From Tretioscincus oriximinensis (taxonomy: Eukaryota > Chordata > Lepidosauria > Squamata > Gymnophthalmidae), in contig JAJVDF010000250.1 in the NCBI GenBank assembly GCA_022410635.1, forward strand, positions 226,585 to 290,584: DNA of 64,000 nucleotides. The letters are read 5' to 3'. The notes under the pieces were generated by a model. That model was not told where the DNA came from and made no database searches. It was given only the letters and a program-made list of their open reading frames with translations. Both the position numbers and the translations under genes were made by a program. How positions within the stretch are numbered: the first letter of the stretch is position 1; each line of letters opens with the position of its first letter. Shown one piece after another: positions 1 through 11,075 of the stretch.

Positions 1-90
1 CAACCACTTTTCTCAAGTTAGTCTCAAAGTGCTGCTAGCTCCTTTGCTGGACTTTCTGCTAGACTAACACGGCTATTTCTCTGAAACTGA
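1..90 (+). mobile_element. Penelope-like element 3' end, cut by window edge
   Basis: Nearly the same as 6628-6713, which forms the end of a longer element with a recognisable Penelope-type layout. Shared landmarks are the GTTAGTCTCAAAGTGCT block and the AGACTAACAC block before a CTGAAA end. The window begins inside it, so the 5' part is not visible. Assignment to Penelope-like elements follows from the longer copy. No protein-coding part remains here. Confidence 0.6.
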
Positions 91-794
91 ATTATCAGGA
101 AATTTCAAAACTCTCAGAACTTTCTTGAAACAGTTCTGTAATATAAGAATGGCCCCAACCCCACGCAGTCTGTCCCAAGAGGTCATGAATGTTTAGCCTA
201 ATTCACAGTAGACATTTGTGAATTCTGAAAAATAAACCTTAGTGGAGACATTCAGTAAAGTGAATATTGTAAATCTTGCAAAACTTCAAGAGCCTTTGAG
301 ACTACATGTAAAAGTTCATTGACTCTTGGCTTGCAGAGAATGCTGGAGAAAGCTGGGAATTGTAGTAAGGCAAGTGCAGCAATGCTTTATGGGGCTTGTT
401 ATGTGGCAAGAATTCTAGTCAATGTTTTGGGCCTGAAGATGCATGTTCATGAATGCTTTTGGGGGGGGACTTTAAAAGAAATAGCAATTTAAGCTTGTAA
501 TGAGGAAGCACTCTCTGTTGACATAGGGCATTCATATTGAGATGTCTTCTCCCTTGCTATTTCCTGCTGCTGCCTCTGAAGGCTGCATAAACTTTAGAGC
601 TGGTACTAGAAATTTGATTCCACATATGCTGGAAAAGGGATCCTTGATCATGGACAAAGAAATGTGTATGCATTTTGATTGGGTAACAGGAAGGAAGCAG
701 TCCCCTCAGGGGAGAAGAAATGTACAGAATGGCTTACAAGGTTAATTTTCACTAAAAGGCTTCCATCTATTCTATCTTCCCTACCAGATTAGTT
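91..794. other. unassigned sequence, no gene seen
   Basis: AT-rich single-copy-looking sequence. A 67-codon frame at 542-745 has no recognisable domain and is of chance length. Nothing else is supported. Confidence 0.5.
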
Positions 795-965
795 GTGGTA
801 CTCATGAATCTACTTGAAATGCAGATTGCAAATCGACTTTATTTTGAGTAGCTGACTTGGCTAAGTCTGAGGCTAGTACAGGGTGCTCTCTCCTCTTCAT
901 GGCTGACACAGGACTTCAAGAATAGATCTCTCACATGAAAGACCAACTCTTAACACCTGGGCCAT
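795..965 (-). mobile_element. SINE family B fragment
   Basis: On the minus strand this matches the middle of the better copies at 8403-8710 and 56822-57126 and is very close to 4180-4357. It shows the derived tRNA head and the body block around 'agccaagtcagcta', and lacks the tail. It was recognised only by comparison with the other copies. Confidence 0.5.
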
Positions 966-989
966 TCGTGGTTCACTATGAAAGTTAGG

Positions 990-1035
990 TTAAGTTAAGT
1001 ATAGGGCGGGATATAAGTACAAACAAACAAACAAG
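990..1035 (+). mobile_element. L2-type 3' tail remnant
   Basis: Contains TATAGGGCGGGATATAAG followed by (AAAC)n. This is the same tail seen on SINE family A (4391-4655) and, in reverse, on the L2 copy at 33604. It is too short to tell whether it came from a LINE or a SINE. Confidence 0.5.
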
Positions 1036-1311
1036 TGTGAAAAGGTCCAAAGGAAGTAGCATGCTGGCATAACATGTTGTCATGGTTTTCCAGCAGAATG
1101 GAATAGGAAACCTTTATGGTACCTTATCCCACTCTATACTCCACCCCATACAGATGGCATGTTCAAGGAGGAGAGGAACTATCTCATTACAATGTGATGA
1201 AGCCAAATGCCTTTTAGCTCATTTTGGACTAAGCTACAGATAGTGTGGAAACAGCCTATATTTGAATGTAAGTGATATTTTACATATGGACCATGGCTTG
1301 CTAACTGATGT

Positions 1312-1643
1312 TAAGAACATAAGAAGAGCCATACTGGATCAGGCCACAGCCCATCAAGTCCAGCATTCTGTGTCACACAGAGGCTCACCAGATGCACCTG
1401 GGCAGTCCAAACAGAGGAAAGCAAAATATGCACCTGTTCGTGACTCCCTGCAAATGGTATTTCAGGAGTCCTGCCTGTTGCTCCATCCCAGAGGCAACAT
1501 CCAGACATCCATCCTAGTATTCATTTATACCCTTGGTATCCATAAACCTGTCTAGTCCTGTTTTGAAACTATCCAAGCTGTTAGCTACCACTACCATATC
1601 AGGAAGTAAATTCCACAGGCAGATGACCCTCTGGGTGAAAAAA
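1312..1643 (-). mobile_element. CR1 LINE 3' end
   Basis: Minus-strand CR1: the TTCTTATG-type tail is at 1312-1325, followed by the ~210-bp 3' UTR and the last codons of the reverse-transcriptase ORF (the conserved 'TQRVIGLWNLLPEE' region). It is 5'-truncated. It belongs to the subfamily with the 'TGGATGTCTGGATGTTGCC' UTR, as at 27037, 57800, 60361 and 63474. At 1644-1657 another CR1-like tail unit follows, suggesting a second, mostly lost insertion. Confidence 0.85.
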
Positions 1644-1657
1644 ATAAGAACATAAGA

Positions 1658-4088
1658 GCATGTTACATAGCAATGCCTTCTCAGACCAATGTTTCCCAGG
1701 CCTCATCCATAGCTCCCTAACTCTTTTGAAGTGGTACTTCTTGCAATACCACATTGCAAGAAGAAAGTCATACCATATCAACTTTCCTCATCTGTTTATC
1801 TTTTCCTCTGAGACTATCCAAAGTGTAGAGATTAATATTGTAAAAATAATTCAAACAATTTCAGGACAATACCAGGCTCTTCAATTAAAAATCCTTGTGG
1901 TTTGAAAGGTTATCCTGAGCCTGCACCAACACAAGGGGAGCTGGCCATATAGTTATGGGAAAGTATAGAAGACCTAATGGCAAATATATTTTTTTTGTCT
2001 ACATGCATTGTGTCAATTAAAATGAAGGATTCTGGAGCCAGATTTTGACACACACACACCCAGTTCCATCTTCAGCTTCTTTTTTAGGTCAGAGTGTGAA
2101 GCAGGTGGAACAGACATTACAATTGTGTCCATATGTCACTTATTTATTCCACTGTTGCCTATTATTCTGGAATAGAGAAATTTGGGCCCTCCCCGGATGA
2201 GCTGTTTACATTTGGAATTTATTTTAAATTCAGAATAATCCAGTTTCTCATCCGTCCTCACATTTCTGAGTTACTGTAGCAAGGAGTTGATGGGGAATCG
2301 TTTTCCTGTTCCATTGCCTACTAGAGGACTTGTGTGCAGTCTCCTGATTGGTTGCTCTTCCCCCTTCCTTCGTACATCTGAGCTCCAGTGTTCATGCCAT
2401 GCCTTCCGTCTCCGTCATGTGCTCATGCCTTGCCTCAAATCCCAACTGAATTACCTTTTTCCTGCCTGTTCCTTCATGCATGCACCATACCAACTATTTT
2501 TTTGAGGGGTGGAGGCAAGGAGGAGACGTTCTTTCTGATATTACTGTCTGTAAAATCCAGGGCAGTGGGGCCTTTAAGTGAGTGAATTGGTGAAACTGCA
2601 TGAGCACGTGAGGCAGATTCTTCATAATGTTGCTACCATAGCGGTAGAAATATGGCATGTAGATGCAGTCTTAGACTGTACTGGAGTATTCAGCTCTAAT
2701 GGAATAAGTAAGTAGTCACCCTACTGGCATTACTCCATTTGTAGATACAGCTAAAGAAATACTTTTTCTTTTCCTTCCTTTTCTTTTTGAAGATATCTTT
2801 ATAATTCAGTCTGCATTTTACATTTTGTTTTAAAGTGCTATCCTTTGGGAATAGGATGGGATAGAAATGCAAACAAACAAATATTTCAAGCTATAAAAAA
2901 TATTGGTATTTATAGTCCAGCAGATGGAAGTCATGGCATTTGGTTTTGAACATGCACATCATCCATACAAACGTGAGCTAACATGCCATGTCAACCTCAC
3001 TGGATCTTGAATACGTTTGTGAAGATACTTTGGAGAATGTCAGTCTATGGGGACAATGTTTTACTCTCAGTTTGCAAATGATAAGCTTTACATTATTCCT
3101 TTCAACTCATTCGGGATTTTGTAAAGAAATTCCAGTCATAAAGCTTTTCATTCAACATGTCCATTCTAAAGAACATTAGTTAATATAGCTGTGGCATGTC
3201 AAATTCTCTCTCTAAATCTATTTTTTCACTTTTTAAGAATAAATCACATTATTGCCTCAGGCACAAATTATACATGGTCCATTTATCACCAGTGAAAATG
3301 ACCTCTCCTTGTACTCACTTTCCTCTATTATTTGAAAAGGAAATCTCTAAGGATAAAACGTGCATATAAATCAGTGATCTTCTGAAACAAGGAAATAAAA
3401 ATGTTTCAGCAGAAAAAGCAGCCACTGAAAAACACAGGAAGGTACAGGAAGTAGTTTATCACTCAGGCTCACATACTAACTGGACGTGCTGCAATTCCAA
3501 CTTTCCAAAACTTATTAACAAGTTCTGTATGTGCACCAGTGGTGAATGGTGCAGATATGAGTCCTACTAGTTGTTTTCACATTAGTCCCCATTCTGGTCT
3601 AACTCTGAAACTGGGGAACAATACATTTATCAGGCTTTAGAGTTGCTACTGTAGTCTAGCGGTAACCATTTTTATTTCCTTGTTTCAGAAGATCACTGAT
3701 TTATATGCATGGTTCCTGTGGTTATGGAAATGGGCCAAATTTTTCAGCTACCTTCAAGAAGCTGGCAAATTTTTGTCAGCTCCAGGGTGAGTCTTTGGGG
3801 GTTGATTTTGCTGTCACCTGTCTACATTGCAGCAGCAAGATTGGGATCCATGCTTTAACTAGAAAATTTTTCTCTTTATTTCAAGTTTGTGTATTTAGTT
3901 TGGTGATCATTGCATACACGTTCAATTTGTCTAACAACAGGTGTTCTCTTACTTGCATTGACCTCTTTTTGGCTCTTTATGCACAGATTTTATTTCAAAC
4001 TAGCAGTTTAACTATTTTTTAAGGTGGTGTAAGGGTGTGGAGGCAGTCCAAAATGGTGGAGGGCATACAGAACTGGCGAAGAAGACTA
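1658..4088. other. unassigned sequence with a small L2-type tail
   Basis: No exon or RNA gene is supported. At 2836-2881 a degenerate L2-type tail (GGGATAGAAATGCAAAC) is visible. Short frames at 2287-2585 and 3705-4022 have no recognisable protein features. A direct echo is present: the run 'caaggaaataaaaatg' near 3388 recurs inverted near 3674, together with neighbouring bases, suggesting a short inverted repeat pair about 280 bp apart. Confidence 0.45.
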
Positions 4089-4357
4089 AGGAAGAGGAGG
4101 AGAATTTGGTTTTTATATCCCACCCCTCTCAACCAAAGGGACCTAGAAGGCTTACATGTATTCACTCTTCCTCACCACACAGTGGTGGTACTCATTAATC
4201 TACTTGAAACATAGACTTCAAATCTACTTTCTTTTGAACAGCTGAGTTGGCTAAATCTGAAGCCAGTAGAGGGCACTCACCTCTTTCCACAGCCTACATA
4301 GGGCTTCAAGAACAAATCTGTGCATGAAAAAAATAACTCTCTTAACCTCTGAACTAT
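4089..4357 (-). mobile_element. SINE family B, nearly full length
   Basis: Read on the minus strand it runs from a degraded tRNA-like head (CAGAGGTTAAGAGAGTTA) through the family B body to a tail with GTAAGCC, GGGTGGGATATAA and a (TCC/TTC)n end at 4089-4110. It is clearly older than 8403-8710. It lies almost directly against the family A SINE starting at 4391 in the opposite orientation. Confidence 0.65.
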
Positions 4358-4390
4358 TTCCCCTCCCACAGAGGAGTTGGGGAAGCAATG

Positions 4391-4655
4391 GTGGGGGTTT
4401 GGTGTAGTGGTTAGAGTGTGGGTTTCTTATCTGGTAGTCTCCCGGTTCGATTCCCCACTCCTCCATGAAGCCAGCTGGGTGACCTTGGGCCAGTCACAGT
4501 TCTTTGAACTCTCTCAGCCCCACCTACTCCACAGGGTGTCTGTTGTGGAAAAAGCAACAAAAGTTGTGTGCGCCACCCTATGGTAGTCCGTCCTGAGACT
4601 TTCGGGTATAGGGCGGGATATAAATATAAATAAATAAATAAATAAATAAATAAAT
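4391..4655 (+). mobile_element. SINE family A (Sauria-like head, L2-type tail)
   Basis: The tRNA-derived head has an A-box-like GGTGTAGTGG at 4401-4410 and a B box GGTTCGATTCC at 4444-4454, the RNA polymerase III internal promoter layout. The body 'AAGCCAGCTGGGTGACCTTG' and 'CAGCCCCACCTAC' resembles the Sauria SINE of lizards and snakes. The 3' end reads CCTGAGACTTTCGGGTATAG then GGCGGGATATAAATA and (TAAA)n, which matches the L2 3' end in this window. It was probably mobilised by L2-type reverse transcriptase. Near full length and diverged. Confidence 0.8.
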
Positions 4656-4970
4656 TCTTCTCCTTCTCCTTCCCCTCCCCACTTCTCACCCCCCAACTAA
4701 ACTTATTCAGAAACAACCTGACATAACCGGTAAAAAGTGTTGATTGTGTCAGGTTGTGACATGAGCAGCATGAGCAGGCACCAGCATCACTCTCTCCCAG
4801 TTAGCGCCACCACCTTAGCTGCCCTCCACCCAACCATGCAGCAGTTCCTCTCTGGGATAGGCAGGATGCTGTGGTGTGGGCTGGATGCTATGTGTGGCTG
4901 ATTGGTAGGCAGTGCCTGGCATTTGGGGTGTAATCTTATGTCCTCTGCATTGACTCACTGGATCTCACTG

Positions 4971-5280
4971 TCATTGGCCTGTGGAATTTACTTCCAGAAA
5001 AGGTGGTGGCAGCTAGCAGTCTGGATAGCTTTAAGACAGTATTAGACATGTTCATGGACACCAAATAACTACTAGGATGGATCTCCTGATACTGCCTATG
5101 GAATGGAGCAACAGGCAGGATTCCTGAAGTACCATTTGCAGAAAGTCGAGAACGGGTGAGGGTTTTGCCTTTTGCTTTTCCAGACTGCCCAGATGCAATT
5201 GGTGGACCATTGTGTGAGATAGAATGCTGGACTAGATGGGTTCTGGCCCCATTCAGCAGGGCTCCTCTTATGTTCTTATG
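4971..5280 (+). mobile_element. CR1 LINE 3' end, older subfamily
   Basis: Plus strand. It begins in the last conserved part of the reverse-transcriptase ORF ('GLWNLLPEKVVAASSLDSF'-like), passes the stop and 3' UTR, and ends in CTCTTATGTTCTTATG at 5280. The UTR differs from the 1312/57800 subfamily (CTCCTGATACTGCC in place of GTCTGGATGTTGCC), as in 41077 and 42551. Confidence 0.85.
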
Positions 5281-6255
5281 GAGGATCTATGACCCTTACA
5301 ACATCTATTTTGTTAATCGTTCAGATTAGATCTTGGAATAGGAGTCTATTGTCTGCTTGCTAGTACATACTGTTATAAGCCCAGCGAGAATGGCAGGCTA
5401 CTATTCCAGGATATAATAATATGAAATAAGGTCAGAGCATAAGGCCAAATTGGACAACAATGCTGGTAAAAACACACTCAGCAGTGTGTGTGCACTGTTT
5501 GTGTTTCATTCAAACAGAATTAAAAATAAATAAATGACGATAGTGTCCATGGGGCATGTATAATGAATGACAAATGATTTTTGCTAAATAACTGCAATCC
5601 ACCTAAGAAGAGGCTTCCAAAAAGACCTGCTTAACCATCTGGGTGTGAAAGTGTAGGTATTCGTTCCCAAACAGCCTGAGGTGTATTTTCTCCACAATAA
5701 TATTGCTCTTTCCCTTTTGTATAGTTAATACCAGATGCTGCAAATTGCTCATTCACTGGAGTGTTTAAATATGTTGCTGACTGATAATTATTCCTTAATT
5801 AAATAATTGTACAAGGTAATGTTCCAACAGACACATCACAGTGCAATGTATGAATGTGTTACTGGCTGACACCACCTAGCCCAGCATTCAAATTCTCTGC
5901 TAAATGGTTGTGAGAAGCAGCAAGAGGATAGCCAGTGGCATGGTGGAGGGGAGGGGAGGGGGGGATAATGTGAAAGGATACAAGAGGGTCATCCTCTGGT
6001 CTTGTTGAGATAGCATGTAATTATTGGTAAAATGGAACACCAACAAAGGGCAGAAGTAGCTGGAAAATGAAATCTGCAGGAGAGCAGGTTTGTCAGAGTT
6101 TTCACATGCCTTTTTGCAGTTACAAAAGGTCAACAACTGCAGCATTTATACTGCAGGTGAAATATTTCTACTGTTTTTCTCTTGAAGCAGCAGCAAGCCA
6201 GGCATCATATTCTGTAGAAACTAGTATCTACTGAGAGAAACATCAACAGATGTCC
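5281..6255. other. unassigned sequence, no gene seen
   Basis: AT-rich sequence without recognisable coding, RNA or repeat features. A G-rich run sits at 5945-5965. The 81-codon minus-strand frame at 5900-6145 is simple in composition and is not supported. Confidence 0.5.
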
Positions 6256-6370
6256 TATCTTTGTTAAGTCCTTTGTTGATGGCTTGGAACTTATGAATGT
6301 ATTCAAATTCTGCTGCTTCTTGAATACATTCATAAGTTCCAAGCCATCAACAAAGGACTTAACAAAGATA
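6256..6370. repeat. perfect 51-bp inverted repeat, 13-bp loop
   Basis: Bases 6256-6306 are the exact reverse complement of 6320-6370, separated by 13 bases. The right arm is the start of the Penelope-like fragment (in frame it reads EYIHKFQAINKGLNKDNG), so the left arm is an inverted copy of the element's own sequence. No mismatch is present although the surrounding element is decayed. Confidence 0.95.
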
Positions 6371-6713
6371 ATGGTTTCCTTGCCAATTATACATTTTTAT
6401 GACACCTGTTAGGTATTTGATTGGTTTACTATCAGACATTGCCTCTTGTTGCCCCAGGGATATTTTCACATGAAAGGATTAGTTTCTGCTATTTACCTGT
6501 TCATCTCCTTATCACACTTGCATATGCTTTGTTATCTCCCATACACAGTTTTCTATAAATACCTGACCCTGACATTAGTCCCTCAGCATCTGAAGAAGTA
6601 GACGTGTCTACGAAAGCTTATGCCACCCACTTTTCTCAAGTTAGTCTCAAAGTGCTACTAGCTCCTTTGCTGGACTTTCTACTAGACTAACACAGCTATT
6701 TCTCTGAAATTGA
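6320..6713 (+). mobile_element. Penelope-like element, 5'-truncated, 3' end
   Basis: Starts within what looks like the end of the coding region (EYIHKFQAINKGLNKDNGFLANYTF), continues through a non-coding 3' part, a hammerhead-like block (6590-6623), and the family's terminal block shared with 1-90, 36515-36650, 45430-45508 and 56329-56551. Penelope-like elements encode a reverse transcriptase plus a GIY-YIG endonuclease. Neither domain remains here. The family call rests on the terminal architecture, the hammerhead-like motif and the inverted 5' junction, all known traits of Penelope-like insertions, but was not verified by search. Confidence 0.6.
6590..6623 (+). ncRNA. hammerhead-ribozyme-like core in Penelope-like element
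   Basis: CTGAAGA (6590-6596) matches the CUGANGA core. One extra A follows, then GTAGAC (6598-6603), a two-base loop and GTCTAC (6606-6611) form a 6-bp stem II. GAAA (6612-6615) follows, then GC-TTAT-GC (6616-6623) as a very short stem III. Hammerhead motifs are an established feature of Penelope-like elements. The extra A and the absence of a clear UH cleavage site after stem III make self-cleavage by this copy doubtful. Confidence 0.5.
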
Positions 6714-6719
6714 TGTTAA

Positions 6720-7143
6720 ATTGATTGGTCTATAATTTCTGGGATCACCCTTGGATCCTTATTTTGATGTTACATTTGCTACCTTCCAATCTTCAAGCAC
6801 AGTGCCTGATCTTAAGAAAGGGTCATATATTTTGACTGGAAGTTGGGCAATTTCACATCTGAGTTCTTTAAGAATTTTGGAATGAATGCCATTTGGCCCC
6901 AGGGATTTATTAATATGCAATTTATTAAGACTTGCAAGGACCCCTGCCTTTGTTATCTCTGTTCAATTTAATTTCTCTTATGCTCTTCCTGAAAAGACTG
7001 GGCCAGCTGTGGGTATCTACCCTTTGTCCTCTTCAGTGAAAACTGAGGCAAATAATTCATTTAACCTCTTCATAAAATTCATGTCCTCCTTGATTATCTC
7101 CTTTTGTCCACTGTTGCCCAATGGTCCACCTTTTTCAGACTAT
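6720..7143 (-). mobile_element. CR1 LINE internal fragment (start of RT domain)
   Basis: On the minus strand it encodes the region before and at the start of the CR1 reverse transcriptase: a block like 'LHINKSLGPNGIHSKILKEL', then 'VLEDWKVANVTSK' and 'NYRPINLT', with stops and frameshifts between. It has no 3' UTR or tail, so it is either an internal piece or was cut by a later rearrangement. It adjoins the end of the Penelope-like element. The homologous block occurs again at 17101-17300. Confidence 0.75.
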
Positions 7144-8402
7144 ATATATATAAATAGTTCAGTCAGACTATTAAACTAGATGATGTTGGATGATCATGAT
7201 CTTCAACCAATGTATTTTTAAGATTTATTTCATAGTGATATCCTGGTATTCCCCAGATTCCATACCAAGCTTAATTCTTCCAGTTCTATCCCAAAAACAC
7301 CCTTAGGAAGTGAAGTGTACACTGCAACTTTCACATGATTTACACTTTGGTTATCACTAAGCATCTCTGCAATACAGAGTTTATAGCTTCTACTTCTGAT
7401 GGAGAAATGCCCTTTAAAAGGAGAGGTTTTATTTAGGGATTATTATAAAACACAGCTCCATAATTCTGCATGAATCACAGGTTCACAGATCTGATGAATA
7501 ATTGAAGAAAATGTTAAAATAGTTTAAAATAGTAACTACCAATTTCAGTCCCAAATTTAGATGAATGCTTATGTTCTACGGTTTAGAACTTATTGACGAT
7601 TAGATCTTGACAATGGAAGAGTGAAACCTTCCCTCAAATGTCAAGAATGGCAGAGGCTGTGGCCTTAATTTAACCATATCTCTCTATTATTGCTGAAGTT
7701 CATCATCTATCCATATTTTATTACATTTTATACATTGCAGAGTAATTTTAGTGCCTTTCAGTACGAGGCAGCGAGGTCTGTATGTGGTGAAAAATGAAAA
7801 GAATTTATTATAACTGAATTATAGCTAATTAATAGAACAACACAGCAGAGGATCTTTTAACACCCAACAATTCAAATTATAGCAATAAATGAAAGCTGGC
7901 TTCCATATTGTACAATTTGGATCATAATGCAAAGGCTATCTTGGTCCAGATCACTCAATCTTGGCCAAAACCAGAGCAATGATGCAATATTTTTACTAGG
8001 TATAAAGAAATGTTATGATCCTGGATCATAAAGCAGCCCAGTCATCTGAAAGATCATTGCCACTTTGGGTCTAGGGAACAGGTATTATGTGGCCAGGCTA
8101 TTCCCAGTTACCATGAAGCCTGGGTGCCAATTTGGCAAACAAAGGTCGTAACCCACTTTAAGAAGCTCATTAGTACATATCTTCTGCATAAGACTAGTAC
8201 TAATCCAGTTGTGTACTAAGTGGTCCATCAAATGATCGGCCAGATGAATCGTGTCTACATATGGGCTAATGCTTCTTAATTCAGATGCGGCAACAGTGCA
8301 TATCCATGTTGATCTGAATCATGTGGTCATGGAAGTGTCTGCAAGCGGTCCATACGAGATACTTACCTTCACTTCCTCTTGACATCACCTTTTCATGAGC
8401 TT
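7144..8402. other. unassigned sequence, no gene seen
   Basis: No exon, RNA gene or known repeat recognised. A short (TA)n run lies near 7141-7152. Confidence 0.5.
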
Positions 8403-8710
8403 TGCATGGCTCAGTCGCTTAGGAATTCGTCTCTCATCTGGGAGATTGGGTTTCGAAGACCTGTATCAGACGTGGGGAAGGGTGAGCACCTTCCACTAGC
8501 CTGTAGCTCTAGCCAACTCAGCTATTCAAAAGCAAGAATTGCAAGAAATTGCAATTGACTACAAGTAGATACATGGGAACCACCATAGCCTGGTGGGGAA
8601 GATAGAATGTGAGCCTTTGGGCAAAATACCCTTGTAAGCCGCTTTGAGTCCCTTTGAAAAAGGTGAAAAAAGCGGGGTATAAGAACCAAGTTGTTGTTGT
8701 TCTTCTTCTT
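8403..8710 (+). mobile_element. SINE family B, full length
   Basis: tRNA-derived head with A-box-like TGGCTCAGTCGC (8407-8418) and B-box-like GGTTTCGAAGACC about 40 bases further on. A body follows with 'TTCCACTAGCCTGTAGCTCT' and 'GAATTGCAAGAAATTGCAA', then a tail with TGTAAGCCGCTTTGAGTCCC, AGCGGGGTATAAGAACC and (TTG/TTC)n. The tail resembles the BovB/RTE-type end of Sauria SINEs more than the L2 tail of family A. A second good copy lies at 56822-57126. Confidence 0.75.
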
Positions 8711-10852
8711 CACATCTTTCTCAATCTCTCTGCTGCTAGCTGTGAAGTTTCTTTGAAGAAAGCTGGCAAGCCTTTGAACACAGTGGACAGAGGTAGGTCC
8801 ACCTGCATTTGAGTATTTGGAAACAGGGCAATTGTTAATGAGGAAGATCCCATTCTATCATCAGACAGCGCCTCTTGGTTAGCAATATTGCAGCTGCATG
8901 ATAGCATTGTTCTACTTCTAAAGTGATTCAGTCTGCTGCATGTGGATGCACTTTGCTGAAGATAATCAAGATCATACTAATCTGGACTCACATGGATCAA
9001 GCCATGCAAGTACATTGACAGATGCTTAAATCTCCAGAGGCATTTGATGTGGCACTAATGAACTACTGCCACACTCAGAGGCTAAGAACCCCGTCTGCAA
9101 TGGGCTTTATTCCAGATTGTATTCTGGAATGGGATCTGATATCTGCATGTTATTGCAGTTTAGACAAGGCCTCCAGTGGAACATTCCCTTCTTGCTTCAC
9201 CTCTATTTTTTCCAGTAGTAAATGTTTTCCCAGCACAATCTTCAGTGGTAGTGCCTCTTTGAATATGGATTAACAGATGTTAAGCTACAGTATGTGCATG
9301 TATATTAAAATGTTGGTTAAGTTTGAACCAAATTTTAAGTGGTTCAGCTCAGTTCATTGTCAAACAGGTTTTCGGTTTGGTTTCAATCAAGGCAGCCACC
9401 TTTTAAATAGTGGGTAGTTCAGGTTGAAACCAAATCTACTTATTCATGTATATTGGTATTCTAGAATTAAGCATCACTTGCTTTATTCCAGTATACCAAA
9501 TGACATAGGAATAAATGACATTTGGGTGAAGGCAAAGTCAAAGCCAAAGTTCAAAAACAGTCTGCATATCTTGTACAACATAGACTCACTGAAATGCAGA
9601 AAGTCAGTTATGGAAAGGAAAGTGGCTAATAAGAGAAAATAAGCCAGTCTGTGTCTACTTGCAGAGCCTGCTAGAACTCAACATCGCATAAACAATGTAA
9701 ATATTTTTTTCTTTCACATAGCCACAGTTTCTGACTGAAAAACAAGTATGGCAGAAGAAGAGGAGATCATTAAGTTGACTGCTTTGACCGTAGTTTGTAG
9801 GTCTTCAGCCTGTAACCTATTTGCAGGACATGATATTTATGAACTTCAAGCAATGCTGCTGAGCTAGCAATGGTGCCAAGCTAAAGAGGGAAGGGTTCAA
9901 AGTTTCTTTTAAAGATTTTTAAAGGTTCAGTAGTTAAATATAGTGTTGCCGACTAGTGAAAATGAGTTCTTCAGGATTTTTGAGTTCACTATCCATTGCA
10001 CCTGGAATGTAATTTTGCTTGAGTATACCAGTTTTTACCACTATCTATATGATGCTCTGTTGCTTTCATTTTCATCAGATTCCCAGTTCATGCTTCTTGT
10101 TTGAATGCCATGTTTATTACAACATACCACAAAACAAAATCTAACAATAAAAACCCAACAAATTCACCTTTAGAGCTATGGCCTCTCCATTTAAATGTAA
10201 TAATGCCTTTATTTATGTATTTATTGGTTTATTTCCTCTCTTACACAAAACAAAGCCTGCCAAAGTTATGATTGGGAAGATGTTGGTTTGTTATGCAGCT
10301 GAGACAGTATCATTCACAGTACAAGAGGAATTGCATAAACTATTTTGGTACAAACATACTCATCAAGATGCACTAAGAAGGAAGATTGCTTGCCCTTCAT
10401 TTTACGTAGAACAATTATATAATTGTCATTTTGGCAAAGATTTTCACTATTTCAAAAGGGCAAACACATCACTTGAATACAAATGTGATTTATATTGAAG
10501 CACAACATTTTGAAAAATATTTTTATAAAGGTTTGATCTGACTGTTGAATAATGGTTGTGTAGTGATAGCTTAATTCCTAGGACAACAAATTTTAAAAAT
10601 GTGAAAATACATTGCGATTAAACTCTCTAGGTTCAACATTTATGTTTGAAATGAGTATCAAACTCTATTTACTTATTTAAAAATTGGCACCTTGATGTGA
10701 CTGAAGCTCCAAAGCTATCAGATTAAAACTTGCAAATAACATGATAAAATGTTGAGAATTTATAGCAACTCTTTCGGCACTAACCATTATTTGGGGTTAT
10801 AGCTCAGAATAGCACCTGATATACATTCAGATGTCAAATCAATATTCTGAGA
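8711..10852. other. unassigned sequence, no gene seen
   Basis: No feature is supported. The 106-codon frame at 10178-10498 begins in TTTATTTATGTATTTATT, a possible reversed LINE tail, and has no domain. The other short frames are not convincing. Confidence 0.45.
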
Positions 10853-11075
10853 TATTTACTTATTTACACTTCAATACTGGTGGTTAACAATAAAAAAAAC
10901 TCAAATTAACATACTAAAAACAACCACATCTAAAAGAAGGGAAGAGAGAGCACTTTTCTCTGCCAAAGGCCAGGCCAGAAAGTCCGTCCTCAAGCATTTT
11001 CTAAATGCATATAAAGATGGTGATAGACGCACCTCAAGGGTGAGGCTATAGTTTGGGGCTTCAAGATGTTCTTCA
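10853..11075 (-). mobile_element. L2 LINE 3' fragment
   Basis: Minus-strand match to the 3' part of the L2 at 23043: the blocks 'GCCAAAGGCCAGGC', 'GATGGTGATAGACGCACCTC' and the reversed ATTTATTT tail region are shared. It corresponds to the 3' UTR and last codons. It is diverged and 5'-truncated. Confidence 0.7.

Noticed and set aside
4401..4460. A functional tRNA gene
   Set aside because: A and B boxes are present but the cloverleaf is not, and the sequence continues into a SINE body.
10178..10498. 106-codon plus-strand frame
   Set aside because: Starts in a TTTATTTATG-type simple run and shows no domain.
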